Part shown: one piece after another, positions 10,291 through 19,974 of the stretch
Layout of the letters: every line of letters starts with the position of its first letter
How positions within the stretch are numbered: position 1 is the stretch's first letter
DNA from: CBDDKZ01 sp965230415
Lineage (GTDB): Bacteria > Bacteroidota > Bacteroidia > Cytophagales > JAAEPT01
Length of the DNA stretch: 64,000 nt
Direction of reading: 5' to 3'
Assembly: GCA_965230415.1 (NCBI GenBank)
Contig: CBDDKZ010000005.1
Location: 248,001 to 312,000 of the forward strand
The notes under the pieces: model-generated
What the model saw: only the letters and a program-made list of their open reading frames with translations
What the model was told of the DNA's origin: nothing
The model's database searches: none
Position numbers and translations under genes: made by a program

Positions 10291-13200
10291 ATGAACAAAT
10301 TATATCAAATGAAAAAATTTGCTTCCATAATACCCGCCCTGTTGGTAATGCTATGGGCACATCAACCAATTAAGGCTCAACAATTAATAGCATGCGACAC
10401 CAATACCGTAGTAGGACAAAACCTCATCGTGAATGGTGGTTTCGAAGATGGCGATCAGGATTTCTTTACTTCTCTGGACCCGTTTCAAAATTTTAATGAG
10501 ACGCCAGGTACTTATTTAGTAGGCTCAAACCCTAACACCACCTTCAATCAGGCTTTTGCAGGAAATACACATAGCGGTTCCAGTATGTTAATGATCGATG
10601 CTACAAGCGATGACCCTACTCAAACCATAGTTTGGTCACAAACGGTACCCATCGAGCCGGAAACGAATTACTACTTCTCTACTTTTATAATGAATTTATG
10701 TGGTAACTGTAATGCCGAAAATGACCCTCAATTGATTTTCCGTGTTAATGGTGAAATATTGGAAGATACCATCCAGGGTCCCCCGGATGGGTTAATTTGG
10801 GACCATTTTGAAAGCGTTTGGTTCTCCGGAGTAAACCCGCCTGAATCCGTTGAAATAAGCATCGAAAACATTGTTGTCGGCGGTGGCGGTGACAATGGAG
10901 GTAACGATTTTGCCTTGGACGACATCTCTTTTACACCCGGTTGTGCTTTTGCCGATGAAGGAGAAACACCAAACCTCGGAGCGGACACCTCGCTTTGTGG
11001 TACAAACGGATCTATAGTTCTGGACCCTAGTTTAATAGGAGGAACTAATGTTTATGATATTCTTTGGAGCACTGACGACACTACCGAAACCATTACTATT
11101 ACCGAACCGGGGACTTATGCTGTTTGCGTAAGAACGAATGGAAGCTGCCCGCGCTCAGATATCATTAGAGTTACAGACAACTTCACCATAGACATTGGTG
11201 GAGATACCGCAGTTTGTAACCGCATTACAGATACATTAATAGCCAACCATTTTGGTCCGCAGGTGACTTACCAGTGGTACTACAACGGATTGCTCTTATC
11301 TGACGCAACCGACTCTGTTTATATTCCAACACAAACAGGAACTTATTCGGTGCATGTTTATGATTCAGTAGCGGGTTGTGGACTTGTAATAGATGAGATG
11401 ACACTTTCCAAAGGCACGATCGATGTTGATCTTGGTGGGCCATTTGAACTTTGCAACCCAAGTTTTGCGACATTGATAGCAGACTATGTCGGCACACGCT
11501 ACCAATGGTTTCACGATGGCGTTCGATTAAGTGACGAAAATGATCAGACATTAATCGTTAACCAGGTAGGGACGTATACCGTAATTGTTTCGGATTCCAT
11601 TTGTGATGATGCTACGGCAACAGCAGAGGTTACCTCATCCACATTTAGTGGTGTAAATGGTCTTATATGTCCTGACAGCGTACCATCTACCACACTCACA
11701 CTAATAAACGCGACCAACCCAGTTGGAAATTACATCTGGTATACCGAACCTGAAGGTGGTGATTCGATCCATGCGGGGACATCTTTCACAACACCAAACC
11801 TTACAGGGACAACAACCTATTATGTAGAAGATATTACTGAATTCCAGACACAGGTTGGTCCAACGGAAATCTTAGGAAACTGTGCCATAAACGGCTCTGA
11901 CCCTACATACTGGACAGAATTCACGGTACACAATTCATTGCGAATCGATTCTGTATTGGTATTCCCGGTACGAATTCAGCAAGGTCAAAATGATCAGGTG
12001 GCTTTTACCGTTACTAATTTGGATGATAATTCAACGGTAACAGTTACCAGTACGGTTACTGGCCCGAGACAAGATCAACCAAGTGCAAATCCCCAATATA
12101 TTCCAATCGATTTGGACCTGGAACCAGGAAGGTATAGAGTTACTAATGTGGGATCTAACGTTGAACTAGGGCGTGACGACAATTGCGGAGGAACTTTCGA
12201 TGATACTTATTCAGATCCCGAGGGAATAATCACAATTGACAATTGGTTTCAAAAGGATAGTGACACCTGGCATTTCTTCAAAGACTGGCATATCACCTCT
12301 ACCTCAGCCTGTGACCGCATACCGGTTACCGCCTACGTAGATCCGATACTATGTGGCGTATGTCAAATTCCGGACTCGGTAATTGTCGTATTAAATGGCG
12401 ACTCCACCATTTGCGATGGTGATTCTGTTCAACTAACGGTAGATATATTCCCTAACGATTTCGAATTTGTGATTACCTGGTACCAAAATGGCCAGCTAAT
12501 GACCGATGTTGTTGGTGACACGGCTCTTTGGGTGACAGAGCCAGGAGAATACCACGTAACTATTGCCAACCCGGATCATCCGGATGTGTGTTTTGGTGAA
12601 TCAAGCAATACCGTACCAGTTAATTTCTTATTCCCTCCTTATGGTGATGTAGACATTGATCTTGGGGACATTGATTTATGTCCTGATGAACCTATTACAG
12701 CTACCGCCATTGGCGACGGAAACGGTGACATTCAAACTTATGACTGGTATGTGAATGGCGACTTTGTTGGTGACGTTAATCCACACACACAAGTATTCAA
12801 CGAAGGTGATACACTTCGTGTAGACGTTTTGATAACGGGACTTAATTGTGTAGACACTTCCTATGCGAGCGACTCGGTAATCATTGACCTTAACGAGCCC
12901 CCATACGGAACGGCTAGCCTGACAGGATTAACATCTGTATGTCCGGTAGACACCAATTTATACACAGCTACAGGAACTCCTGGTGCGAATATTACCGGTT
13001 ACAGCTGGTACCTTAATGATGTATTAATTCCGGATTCGAATAACAGCACCATCAACTTAAGCATTCCTGATGATTCTGAACTAAAGGTTGTCATTCACTT
13101 CGAAGGCCTGGTTTGTGTAGATACAGACAGCGTGGCAGACAGCATTACTATAAATACAGTTGAGGTTATAGATCCTGTTGTAGATTTAAATCTCAATAGT

Positions 13201-14829
13201 GATTCTGCCTTCATTTGCGAACTTGATTTACCGGCTATTTATACCGCCAGTTCTACTACCGGAGGTACTTTACTATATAGTTGGTACTTAAATGGTGTAT
13301 TGGTTCCGGGTGAAGACAGCACCGTATATTCTCCGGACCCGGTAAGCGACGGAGACATCATTACCGTTGCAATGACGACTACACTCGAATGCGTTTCTTC
13401 GGATACGGCATTTGCGACCGACACCCTAGAAATTAGACCTACACATGTTATTGACTTAGTGATCAGCCCGGATAAGGACCCAATTTGTGCCGGTGAAGAT
13501 GTGACCTATACAGCAAGCTACAATGGTGAAGGCACCCTTAGCTGGTTCCTGAATGGAAATGCTGTAGGCAACGGCGAAGATACTTACACAGTAACAGGCA
13601 TGACCGAAACGGATGTAATAAGCGCAACGTTTGTTTCTGATGAAAGCTGCCCTGACACAGACATCGACGAAACGTCGGCACAAGTAACTATAAATGAATT
13701 AAGTGTTACAGCATCTCCTATTAACGATGGCGTATTCTGTGAGACAAAAGTAAATGGCTACTTTGTTAGTGATTCTACTAACGGTGGCTCTAACCCTACC
13801 TTTCAATGGTTCGTGAATAATGTATTGGTTGATCCGGTGCCTGCGCCGGATCACACCTTTACAAGTGATGACTTAGCTGTCGATGATACTGTTATCGTTG
13901 TCATGATATCAGATAATCCGGCCTGTATCGATTCTGCACGTGATACCGTTGTTGTACCAGATTTGCAGACGCCAATGGATGTCTCACTGGCAATTTCAGA
14001 TACGACCATTTGTACCGACGAAGGAGCTGCCAACCCTGACATCCTTTATACCGCCTCATTTGCACCTGAAAACCTCGATTATACCTTTACATGGACTGTC
14101 GATGGTGAGGAACTGGATGGCGATTCAAGCAGTATTTATTTGAGCGTTGACAATCACACCATTAGCGTGACCATGGTGACCGATGAATTTTGTGTTACCG
14201 ATAATTCTATAACACGAAACGCAACAGCTGCTGTGCATAATAACCCTACAGCCGTTATTGACATCGATTATGACAACCTGGATTATTTGGAAGGAGAAGG
14301 AAGTTATGTTGAATACGACGATGATTCGGTGGTTTTTAATGGCATCACAAAAGGCCTTAACGTGCCATTTGATGGTAACCAAAGTGTTGGCGCATCCACT
14401 TACCTGTGGTCATCTGCGGAAGACATGGTATTATTTGATAATGAAGACAGTGTTTACACATTTGCGCCTATTGAAGGCGAAGAACAATACATCTACCTTT
14501 CAGTAGCCAATGACCATTGTTCAGACATGGACTCGTTGAAGCTCATCATCAATTACACAATCAGGCTATTTGATGGTTTCTCACCCAACGGAGATGGCAT
14601 CAATGATGTTTATGAGTTCGACAATAAAGAGTACTTCCCGAATTTGAAGTTAGAAATATATAACCGCTGGGGTAGCCTACTTTATACCCAGGAAGCGGGA
14701 GATCCATTCTGGGATGGTACCAATAATGGTGAATCCCTGCCGATGGCCACTTATTATTACATATTCTGGGTTGATAAAACGAACGACAAGGAAAAAGGAG
14801 AAGAAGGAACAATCACACTTATTCGCTAA
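10291..14829 (+). CDS. Giant Ig-repeat surface protein with CHU_C (T9SS type B) sorting domain
   Basis: 1512 residues. A signal peptide ends near residue 30 (IKAQQ). Residues ~40-215 look like a carbohydrate-binding-type jellyroll (NLIVNGGFEDGDQDFF to FALDDISFTPGC). A long series of Ig/PKD-like repeats with YxWYxNG and regularly placed Cys follows. The C-terminus from ~1426 (LFDGFSPNGDGINDVYEFDN, then IYNRWG and WDGTNNGE) is the gliding-motility-associated CHU_C domain, the type B signal for export by T9SS. Such proteins are filamentous surface adhesins like SprB. The first start (10291) is used; an in-frame ATG at 10309 also precedes the signal peptide. The PorP/SprF gene 22 nt downstream is its expected export partner. 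Confidence 0.9.
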   Translation: MNKLYQMKKFASIIPALLVMLWAHQPIKAQQLIACDTNTVVGQNLIVNGGFEDGDQDFFTSLDPFQNFNETPGTYLVGSNPNTTFNQAFAGNTHSGSSMLMIDATSDDPTQTIVWSQTVPIEPETNYYFSTFIMNLCGNCNAENDPQLIFRVNGEILEDTIQGPPDGLIWDHFESVWFSGVNPPESVEISIENIVVGGGGDNGGNDFALDDISFTPGCAFADEGETPNLGADTSLCGTNGSIVLDPSLIGGTNVYDILWSTDDTTETITITEPGTYAVCVRTNGSCPRSDIIRVTDNFTIDIGGDTAVCNRITDTLIANHFGPQVTYQWYYNGLLLSDATDSVYIPTQTGTYSVHVYDSVAGCGLVIDEMTLSKGTIDVDLGGPFELCNPSFATLIADYVGTRYQWFHDGVRLSDENDQTLIVNQVGTYTVIVSDSICDDATATAEVTSSTFSGVNGLICPDSVPSTTLTLINATNPVGNYIWYTEPEGGDSIHAGTSFTTPNLTGTTTYYVEDITEFQTQVGPTEILGNCAINGSDPTYWTEFTVHNSLRIDSVLVFPVRIQQGQNDQVAFTVTNLDDNSTVTVTSTVTGPRQDQPSANPQYIPIDLDLEPGRYRVTNVGSNVELGRDDNCGGTFDDTYSDPEGIITIDNWFQKDSDTWHFFKDWHITSTSACDRIPVTAYVDPILCGVCQIPDSVIVVLNGDSTICDGDSVQLTVDIFPNDFEFVITWYQNGQLMTDVVGDTALWVTEPGEYHVTIANPDHPDVCFGESSNTVPVNFLFPPYGDVDIDLGDIDLCPDEPITATAIGDGNGDIQTYDWYVNGDFVGDVNPHTQVFNEGDTLRVDVLITGLNCVDTSYASDSVIIDLNEPPYGTASLTGLTSVCPVDTNLYTATGTPGANITGYSWYLNDVLIPDSNNSTINLSIPDDSELKVVIHFEGLVCVDTDSVADSITINTVEVIDPVVDLNLNSDSAFICELDLPAIYTASSTTGGTLLYSWYLNGVLVPGEDSTVYSPDPVSDGDIITVAMTTTLECVSSDTAFATDTLEIRPTHVIDLVISPDKDPICAGEDVTYTASYNGEGTLSWFLNGNAVGNGEDTYTVTGMTETDVISATFVSDESCPDTDIDETSAQVTINELSVTASPINDGVFCETKVNGYFVSDSTNGGSNPTFQWFVNNVLVDPVPAPDHTFTSDDLAVDDTVIVVMISDNPACIDSARDTVVVPDLQTPMDVSLAISDTTICTDEGAANPDILYTASFAPENLDYTFTWTVDGEELDGDSSSIYLSVDNHTISVTMVTDEFCVTDNSITRNATAAVHNNPTAVIDIDYDNLDYLEGEGSYVEYDDDSVVFNGITKGLNVPFDGNQSVGASTYLWSSAEDMVLFDNEDSVYTFAPIEGEEQYIYLSVANDHCSDMDSLKLIINYTIRLFDGFSPNGDGINDVYEFDNKEYFPNLKLEIYNRWGSLLYTQEAGDPFWDGTNNGESLPMATYYYIFWVDKTNDKEKGEEGTITLIR

Positions 14830-14851
14830 TTATCAAAAGAATTAACAAGTC

Positions 14852-15811
14852 ATGAAAAACAATATATTTCTAATAATGATGCTTTTCTGCCTTACCTTAG
14901 CGAATAAGGTATTGGCACAGCAACGGGCTCAGTACAGTATGTATATGAACAACAACTATGTTCTAAATCCTGCTGTAGGCGGTACAACCGATTACACCGA
15001 GTTTAAGGCCTTGTATAGAAATCAATGGACGGGTTTTGAAGGAACGCCCAAATCTATATTCTTAACAGGACATACATCTATCGGAAAACAACTACTGGAA
15101 GACGAATCGGTAAAGCCGATGCCGTTTCATGGTGTTGGTGGGTACATCTTTAGAGATGACACCGGGCCTACAAAGAAAATAGCCTTATTCGGTTCATATG
15201 CCTATCACCTGCCGCTTACTACCAAGCTGACATTATCGATGGGGGCATTTGCCGGTTTCCAGCATTATTCGGTGCAAAAAGACCTGGATTTCTATACAGA
15301 TAGTGATCCGGCACTTAGCGGGCAAGCGTCGAAATTGTTACCGGACATAGACCTGGGAGCCTGGTTGTATCACAAGAATTACTATGTTGGTATTGCTTCA
15401 TTCCAGGTACTTAACAACAAAATTAACTTTGAAGATATCGGAAATACGGACGAAGACGGTAAATTGAACAATCATTTCTTTCTATCTGCAGGTTACCGCG
15501 TGCAAATAAATGAAGATTTCATGGTAGTACCATCATTTGTAATGCGCGGAGTATACCCTGCCCCGGTACAATTTGACATTAATGCGAAGGTGCGCTACAA
15601 AGACTTTGCATGGGCGGGCATTTCATACAGAAACAAGGATGCCATTGTAGCGTTAATAGGAGCGACAATCAAATCGAGGTATGAAATCGGATATGCTTAC
15701 GATTTCACCACTTCAAACCTAAAGTATTACAGCGGTGGTTCACATGAAATAATGATTGGCTACCGCATACCACACGATGCAGGAGTGGAGCCTACTACTC
15801 CTTTCTGGTAA
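14852..15811 (+). CDS. PorP/SprF family T9SS outer-membrane protein
   Basis: 319 residues. Signal peptide ends at VLAQQ (about 24). The mature start has the family hallmark QYSMYMNNNYVLNPAVGG, then YRNQWTGFEGTPKS, and the rest consists of amphipathic strands of a small outer-membrane barrel. SprF-type members are specific for the CHU_C adhesin encoded just upstream; here the adhesin gene lies 22 nt before it. The gene ends 23 nt before the palindromic repeat that was split by the IS110 elements, which may have served as its terminator. Confidence 0.93.
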   Translation: MKNNIFLIMMLFCLTLANKVLAQQRAQYSMYMNNNYVLNPAVGGTTDYTEFKALYRNQWTGFEGTPKSIFLTGHTSIGKQLLEDESVKPMPFHGVGGYIFRDDTGPTKKIALFGSYAYHLPLTTKLTLSMGAFAGFQHYSVQKDLDFYTDSDPALSGQASKLLPDIDLGAWLYHKNYYVGIASFQVLNNKINFEDIGNTDEDGKLNNHFFLSAGYRVQINEDFMVVPSFVMRGVYPAPVQFDINAKVRYKDFAWAGISYRNKDAIVALIGATIKSRYEIGYAYDFTTSNLKYYSGGSHEIMIGYRIPHDAGVEPTTPFW

Positions 15812-15834
15812 ATTATTAAATTAGTGAAGATGAT

Positions 15835-15846
15835 ACCTATAAGGTT
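15835..15846 (+). repeat. Left arm of a palindromic repeat split by IS110 insertion
   Basis: ACCTATAAGGTT here is the exact reverse complement of AACCTTATAGGT at 19115-19126. Taking out the two IS110 copies joins the arms with the 8-nt loop TAATTCGG, a perfect 12-bp stem-loop downstream of the porP/sprF gene. The original site probably was a terminator or an intergenic repeat unit. Confidence 0.8.
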
Positions 15847-16080
15847 TTCGTCATGTAATGTCGTTACTGAGTACTCTAGCTAACTTAGATAATGTTAAAT
15901 TAGCGAAGACCTTTAAGTAAGGCCGATTTTCAAATGTTGCTTAGAGCACCAAAGGTTTTCAGGTTGAGATGTTTGCGATAAGTACAGTGGTGGTCATTAT
16001 GATCAAATGAACCCCGTTCAGTTTAATTTTAGCCAAAAGCACATCTTCTTAAAGGATATCTTCATTAAAAGTAAATAGTT
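15844..16080 (+). ncRNA. Candidate bridge RNA region, IS110 copy 1
   Basis: IS110 elements are known to encode a structured bridge RNA in the long non-coding end next to the recombinase gene, with guide loops matching target and element ends. This 237-nt stretch is identical in both copies. Suggestive matches: ACCTTTAAG at 15909-15917 against target-left ACCTATAAG (8 of 9), and CCGATTT at 15923-15929 against the complement of target-right, CCGAATT (6 of 7), in the expected left-then-right order. The RNA boundaries and fold were not computed. Confidence 0.5.
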
Positions 16081-17448
16081 ATGAGTAATACAGTAGAGAT
16101 GCAAGTAGTTCATCCTCATGCAGCGGGCATTGATGTGGGGAGTCGTTCTCATTGGGTAGCGGTAGGTCAAGGGGCTGATCAGGTGAAAGAATTTGGGGTT
16201 TATCATCAAGACTTAGAGGATTTGGTTTCCTTTCTTAAGTCTCATCAGATACGAACGGTGGCATTAGAAAGCACAGGTAGTTATTGGCAAAATCTATACA
16301 GTCTCTTAGATGCCTCAGGATTTGAGACCTGTTTATGTAATGGTAAATTCACCAAGCATATAAAAGGTAGAAAAACAGACATACAAGACTGTCAATGGAT
16401 ACAGAAATTACATATGCTGGGGCTTCTCAATCATAGCTTTTTACCTGAAGAAAAAACGGAAGTTCTTCGTACCTATTGTCGCCATCGAGATACGTTAATT
16501 AAGTCCGCTGCCCGTAGTAGTAATAAAATGCAAAAGTACCTGCGTCTACTCAATTTGCGTCTTGATGTAGTGGTTCGAGACATTTGTGGTGCTACAGGCA
16601 TGAAAATTATCCGAGCTATTTGTCAAGGAGAAACAGATGGGAAAAAACTAGCTTCATTCAGAGATAAAAGATGCAAGAAAAGTGAAGAAGAAATAGCCAA
16701 AGCATTGAAAGGAAATGGAAGAAAAGATTATCTGTTTACCCTTAAGCAAGAGTTGGATACCTACGATTTTTATCAAGACAAGATTAAACAATGTGATCTT
16801 GAAATTGGAGAGCAACTTGATTACATCATAGTTGATGATGAAAATAAAAAACAACACCTTCCCCCAAAGGGTAAGCGTAAACACAATAAAAACGATCCCA
16901 AAAACCTACATATTCAAAACTTATCGTATCAAATGTTTGAAGGAGTAGACCTCTCTCAAATAGAAGGTGTTAGTACGGCAACCCTGTTAACATTGATGAG
17001 TGAATTGGGGATAGAGGGGATCAGTAAGTTTGAAACAGCCAAGCAGTTTACAAGCTGGCTTAGGCTGGCTCCTAACAACAAAGTCAGTGGAGGCAAATTA
17101 CTTTCCAGTCGTATTCCTAAAGGAAGTAATCGAGTAAAAATAGCTCTACGCAATGCTGCTAATGTGATAGGAAATCAAAAGAAGTCTACACCGCTCAAAG
17201 ATTTTTTTGCCAAAATATCATTCAGAAAAGGCAGAGCCGCAGCCATTAGTGCAACGGCTAGAAAACTGGCAGTAATCATATGGAATATGGTAACAAAAGG
17301 AGTGCCCTATAACAGAATAAAACTTCATGTCGATGAAGACAAACAAAGAAATTCGGTCATCAAAAGAATAAAAAATCAGATGAAAAACTACAGCATAACC
17401 ATAGATATGGTTCAAATAGAAGATAATCCCCCTTTAACTACTTGTTAA
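16081..17448 (+). CDS. IS110 family transposase (DEDD recombinase), copy 1
   Basis: 455 residues. The N-terminal RuvC-like DEDD domain begins with AAGIDVGSRSHWVAVG (D18), then VALESTGSYW and the KTDIQDCQW motif. A helical insert links it to the C-terminal Transposase_20 domain (IEGVSTATLLTLMSELG, WLRLAPNNKVSGGK), whose SGG carries the Ser expected to attack DNA in this family. The enzyme excises and inserts the element as a circle guided by its bridge RNA. The frame is intact and identical to copy 2. Confidence 0.95.
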   Translation: MSNTVEMQVVHPHAAGIDVGSRSHWVAVGQGADQVKEFGVYHQDLEDLVSFLKSHQIRTVALESTGSYWQNLYSLLDASGFETCLCNGKFTKHIKGRKTDIQDCQWIQKLHMLGLLNHSFLPEEKTEVLRTYCRHRDTLIKSAARSSNKMQKYLRLLNLRLDVVVRDICGATGMKIIRAICQGETDGKKLASFRDKRCKKSEEEIAKALKGNGRKDYLFTLKQELDTYDFYQDKIKQCDLEIGEQLDYIIVDDENKKQHLPPKGKRKHNKNDPKNLHIQNLSYQMFEGVDLSQIEGVSTATLLTLMSELGIEGISKFETAKQFTSWLRLAPNNKVSGGKLLSSRIPKGSNRVKIALRNAANVIGNQKKSTPLKDFFAKISFRKGRAAAISATARKLAVIIWNMVTKGVPYNRIKLHVDEDKQRNSVIKRIKNQMKNYSITIDMVQIEDNPPLTTC

Positions 17449-17473
17449 AGTAAATTGATAAGGGAGTTAGTCA

Positions 17474-17710
17474 GTTTTCGTCATGTAATGTCGTTACTGA
17501 GTACTCTAGCTAACTTAGATAATGTTAAATTAGCGAAGACCTTTAAGTAAGGCCGATTTTCAAATGTTGCTTAGAGCACCAAAGGTTTTCAGGTTGAGAT
17601 GTTTGCGATAAGTACAGTGGTGGTCATTATGATCAAATGAACCCCGTTCAGTTTAATTTTAGCCAAAAGCACATCTTCTTAAAGGATATCTTCATTAAAA
17701 GTAAATAGTT
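17474..17710 (+). ncRNA. Candidate bridge RNA region, IS110 copy 2
   Basis: Identical to 15844-16080. Here it lies directly behind the right end of copy 1, so its transcription could start in the junction, unlike copy 1, which has chromosomal DNA upstream. Confidence 0.5.
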
Positions 17711-19078
17711 ATGAGTAATACAGTAGAGATGCAAGTAGTTCATCCTCATGCAGCGGGCATTGATGTGGGGAGTCGTTCTCATTGGGTAGCGGTAGGTCAA
17801 GGGGCTGATCAGGTGAAAGAATTTGGGGTTTATCATCAAGACTTAGAGGATTTGGTTTCCTTTCTTAAGTCTCATCAGATACGAACGGTGGCATTAGAAA
17901 GCACAGGTAGTTATTGGCAAAATCTATACAGTCTCTTAGATGCCTCAGGATTTGAGACCTGTTTATGTAATGGTAAATTCACCAAGCATATAAAAGGTAG
18001 AAAAACAGACATACAAGACTGTCAATGGATACAGAAATTACATATGCTGGGGCTTCTCAATCATAGCTTTTTACCTGAAGAAAAAACGGAAGTTCTTCGT
18101 ACCTATTGTCGCCATCGAGATACGTTAATTAAGTCCGCTGCCCGTAGTAGTAATAAAATGCAAAAGTACCTGCGTCTACTCAATTTGCGTCTTGATGTAG
18201 TGGTTCGAGACATTTGTGGTGCTACAGGCATGAAAATTATCCGAGCTATTTGTCAAGGAGAAACAGATGGGAAAAAACTAGCTTCATTCAGAGATAAAAG
18301 ATGCAAGAAAAGTGAAGAAGAAATAGCCAAAGCATTGAAAGGAAATGGAAGAAAAGATTATCTGTTTACCCTTAAGCAAGAGTTGGATACCTACGATTTT
18401 TATCAAGACAAGATTAAACAATGTGATCTTGAAATTGGAGAGCAACTTGATTACATCATAGTTGATGATGAAAATAAAAAACAACACCTTCCCCCAAAGG
18501 GTAAGCGTAAACACAATAAAAACGATCCCAAAAACCTACATATTCAAAACTTATCGTATCAAATGTTTGAAGGAGTAGACCTCTCTCAAATAGAAGGTGT
18601 TAGTACGGCAACCCTGTTAACATTGATGAGTGAATTGGGGATAGAGGGGATCAGTAAGTTTGAAACAGCCAAGCAGTTTACAAGCTGGCTTAGGCTGGCT
18701 CCTAACAACAAAGTCAGTGGAGGCAAATTACTTTCCAGTCGTATTCCTAAAGGAAGTAATCGAGTAAAAATAGCTCTACGCAATGCTGCTAATGTGATAG
18801 GAAATCAAAAGAAGTCTACACCGCTCAAAGATTTTTTTGCCAAAATATCATTCAGAAAAGGCAGAGCCGCAGCCATTAGTGCAACGGCTAGAAAACTGGC
18901 AGTAATCATATGGAATATGGTAACAAAAGGAGTGCCCTATAACAGAATAAAACTTCATGTCGATGAAGACAAACAAAGAAATTCGGTCATCAAAAGAATA
19001 AAAAATCAGATGAAAAACTACAGCATAACCATAGATATGGTTCAAATAGAAGATAATCCCCCTTTAACTACTTGTTAA
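17711..19078 (+). CDS. IS110 family transposase (DEDD recombinase), copy 2
   Basis: 455 residues with the same protein sequence as copy 1, including the DEDD residues and the C-terminal SGG motif. Intact frame, so both copies could be active. It ends 25 nt before the element's right end. Confidence 0.95.
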   Translation: MSNTVEMQVVHPHAAGIDVGSRSHWVAVGQGADQVKEFGVYHQDLEDLVSFLKSHQIRTVALESTGSYWQNLYSLLDASGFETCLCNGKFTKHIKGRKTDIQDCQWIQKLHMLGLLNHSFLPEEKTEVLRTYCRHRDTLIKSAARSSNKMQKYLRLLNLRLDVVVRDICGATGMKIIRAICQGETDGKKLASFRDKRCKKSEEEIAKALKGNGRKDYLFTLKQELDTYDFYQDKIKQCDLEIGEQLDYIIVDDENKKQHLPPKGKRKHNKNDPKNLHIQNLSYQMFEGVDLSQIEGVSTATLLTLMSELGIEGISKFETAKQFTSWLRLAPNNKVSGGKLLSSRIPKGSNRVKIALRNAANVIGNQKKSTPLKDFFAKISFRKGRAAAISATARKLAVIIWNMVTKGVPYNRIKLHVDEDKQRNSVIKRIKNQMKNYSITIDMVQIEDNPPLTTC

Positions 19079-19114
19079 AGTAAATTGATAAGGGAGTTAG
19101 TCAGTTTAATTCGG

Positions 19115-19189
19115 AACCTTATAGGTATTTTATTAAACCTATGAGGTAGTATGATATACCTTATAGGTACGCGAAAGAACCTTATAGGT
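19115..19189 (+). repeat. Cluster of ACCTTATAGGT palindromic repeats
   Basis: AACCTTATAGGT (19115-19126), ACCTATGAGGT (19137-19147), ACCTTATAGGT (19158-19168) and ACCTTATAGGT (19179-19189) stand about 21 bp apart. The last covers the stop codon of the minus-strand gene ending at 19182. With the split arm at 15835 this made at least five copies before IS insertion. The 21-bp phasing suggests either a protein-binding array or a repeat-type terminator region. Confidence 0.75.
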
Positions 19190-19970
19190 TTTTCCAGGAA
19201 CCTAGCCCTCCCAATAAAACTTGAGTAACTCTGGCCCTGTTCAAAAAGACATCCAGTAATAACAAAAAGACCAGACTTAAATACCCCAGGTAATACCAGC
19301 CAAAATAGTCTCCATAAAAAATAGTATAAAACCAGTCTTGTTTCGCTACATAAGCATAAACGCTAAACATTACTGCCAGGAGCATTAAGGCTAAGGGTAA
19401 GAATAAAGCTTTAAGGTATTGTATTTTCACAAAACTTAGTATAAAAATAAGTAAACACATGATGCCATTCGAAAGTAAGAAAGTCCGGATTTCTTTGAGC
19501 AGCCTTTCTTTCACCTTTACGTACCTCATTTTTAAGAATGACTTCACCGTATCATAGGCATCTGTCATTACTAAGAACTCCATAACCTTAGGATTTGATG
19601 AATAGAATAAATTATGCCATCTGTCTTCGCCCTCTTTTTGCAATTCCAGAATAGCTTTATTGAGGCTGGTATAAATTTTTTCATACCACTCATCTTCATG
19701 TTCCAGGTAATACTTTAATTGATCATCTAAGTAGCGTTTTCCCATTCTGCCAATAATCGTATGATCCATAGAAGTACTTAAGCCTCTATACTCTTCTAAA
19801 GCCTCTTTCTTGAGCTGAGCAAAAACGATATCCTTTGCTGCCTTACTTATGCTGTCAGGTGCTATATAGGTAATGACGAGCAAGAGCGAAAAAAACGATG
19901 TAAATAGGAGGGAGCTAACTCTTATTATATATTTAGACCATACCATCGTATTGCTGAACGATTTAAACAC
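19182..19970 (-). CDS. Membrane protein of unknown function
   Basis: 262 residues. One hydrophobic segment near the N-terminus (VSSLLFTSFFSLLLVITYIA, about 18-37), a long soluble helical region (~40-155) likely outside the cytoplasm, and three to four more membrane helices in the C-terminal third (MCLLIFILSF, LALMLLAVMFSVYAYVA, YLGYLSLVFLLLLDVF). No family recognised. It follows the two MORN-repeat genes on the same strand but is separated from them by a hairpin. Both its ends carry palindromes related to ACCTTATAGGT. Confidence 0.6.
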   Translation of the reverse strand: MFKSFSNTMVWSKYIIRVSSLLFTSFFSLLLVITYIAPDSISKAAKDIVFAQLKKEALEEYRGLSTSMDHTIIGRMGKRYLDDQLKYYLEHEDEWYEKIYTSLNKAILELQKEGEDRWHNLFYSSNPKVMEFLVMTDAYDTVKSFLKMRYVKVKERLLKEIRTFLLSNGIMCLLIFILSFVKIQYLKALFLPLALMLLAVMFSVYAYVAKQDWFYTIFYGDYFGWYYLGYLSLVFLLLLDVFLNRARVTQVLLGGLGSWKNL

Positions 19971-19974
19971 GCTT

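Larger units (their letters stand above)
15844..17473 (+). mobile_element. IS110-family element, copy 1 (1630 bp)
   Basis: Unit repeated head-to-tail with copy 2 at an offset of exactly 1630 bp. The left junction reads AAG-GTTT-TCG, the inner junction TCA-GTTT-TCG and the right junction TCA-GTTT-AAT, so all three share a GTTT core. There are no inverted terminal repeats and no target duplication beyond this core, as usual for IS110. The 237-nt non-coding left end and 26-nt right end put it in the IS110 group (long left end) rather than the IS1111 group. Confidence 0.9.
17474..19103 (+). mobile_element. IS110-family element, copy 2 (1630 bp, tandem)
   Basis: Same sequence as copy 1 as far as read, directly abutting it head-to-tail; a residual GTTT core follows at 19104-19107. 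A tandem pair creates a right-end/left-end junction at 17449-17500 like that of the circular form, where IS110 elements are known to build a strong junction promoter. Probably recent, since no difference between copies was noticed. Confidence 0.9.

Noticed and set aside
16018..16209. Minus-strand ORF across the IS110 left end
   Set aside because: It overlaps the non-coding left end and the transposase start in antisense and appears twice only because the IS does.
15844..19103. Composite transposon formed by two IS copies
   Set aside because: The two IS110 copies abut directly and enclose no cargo.
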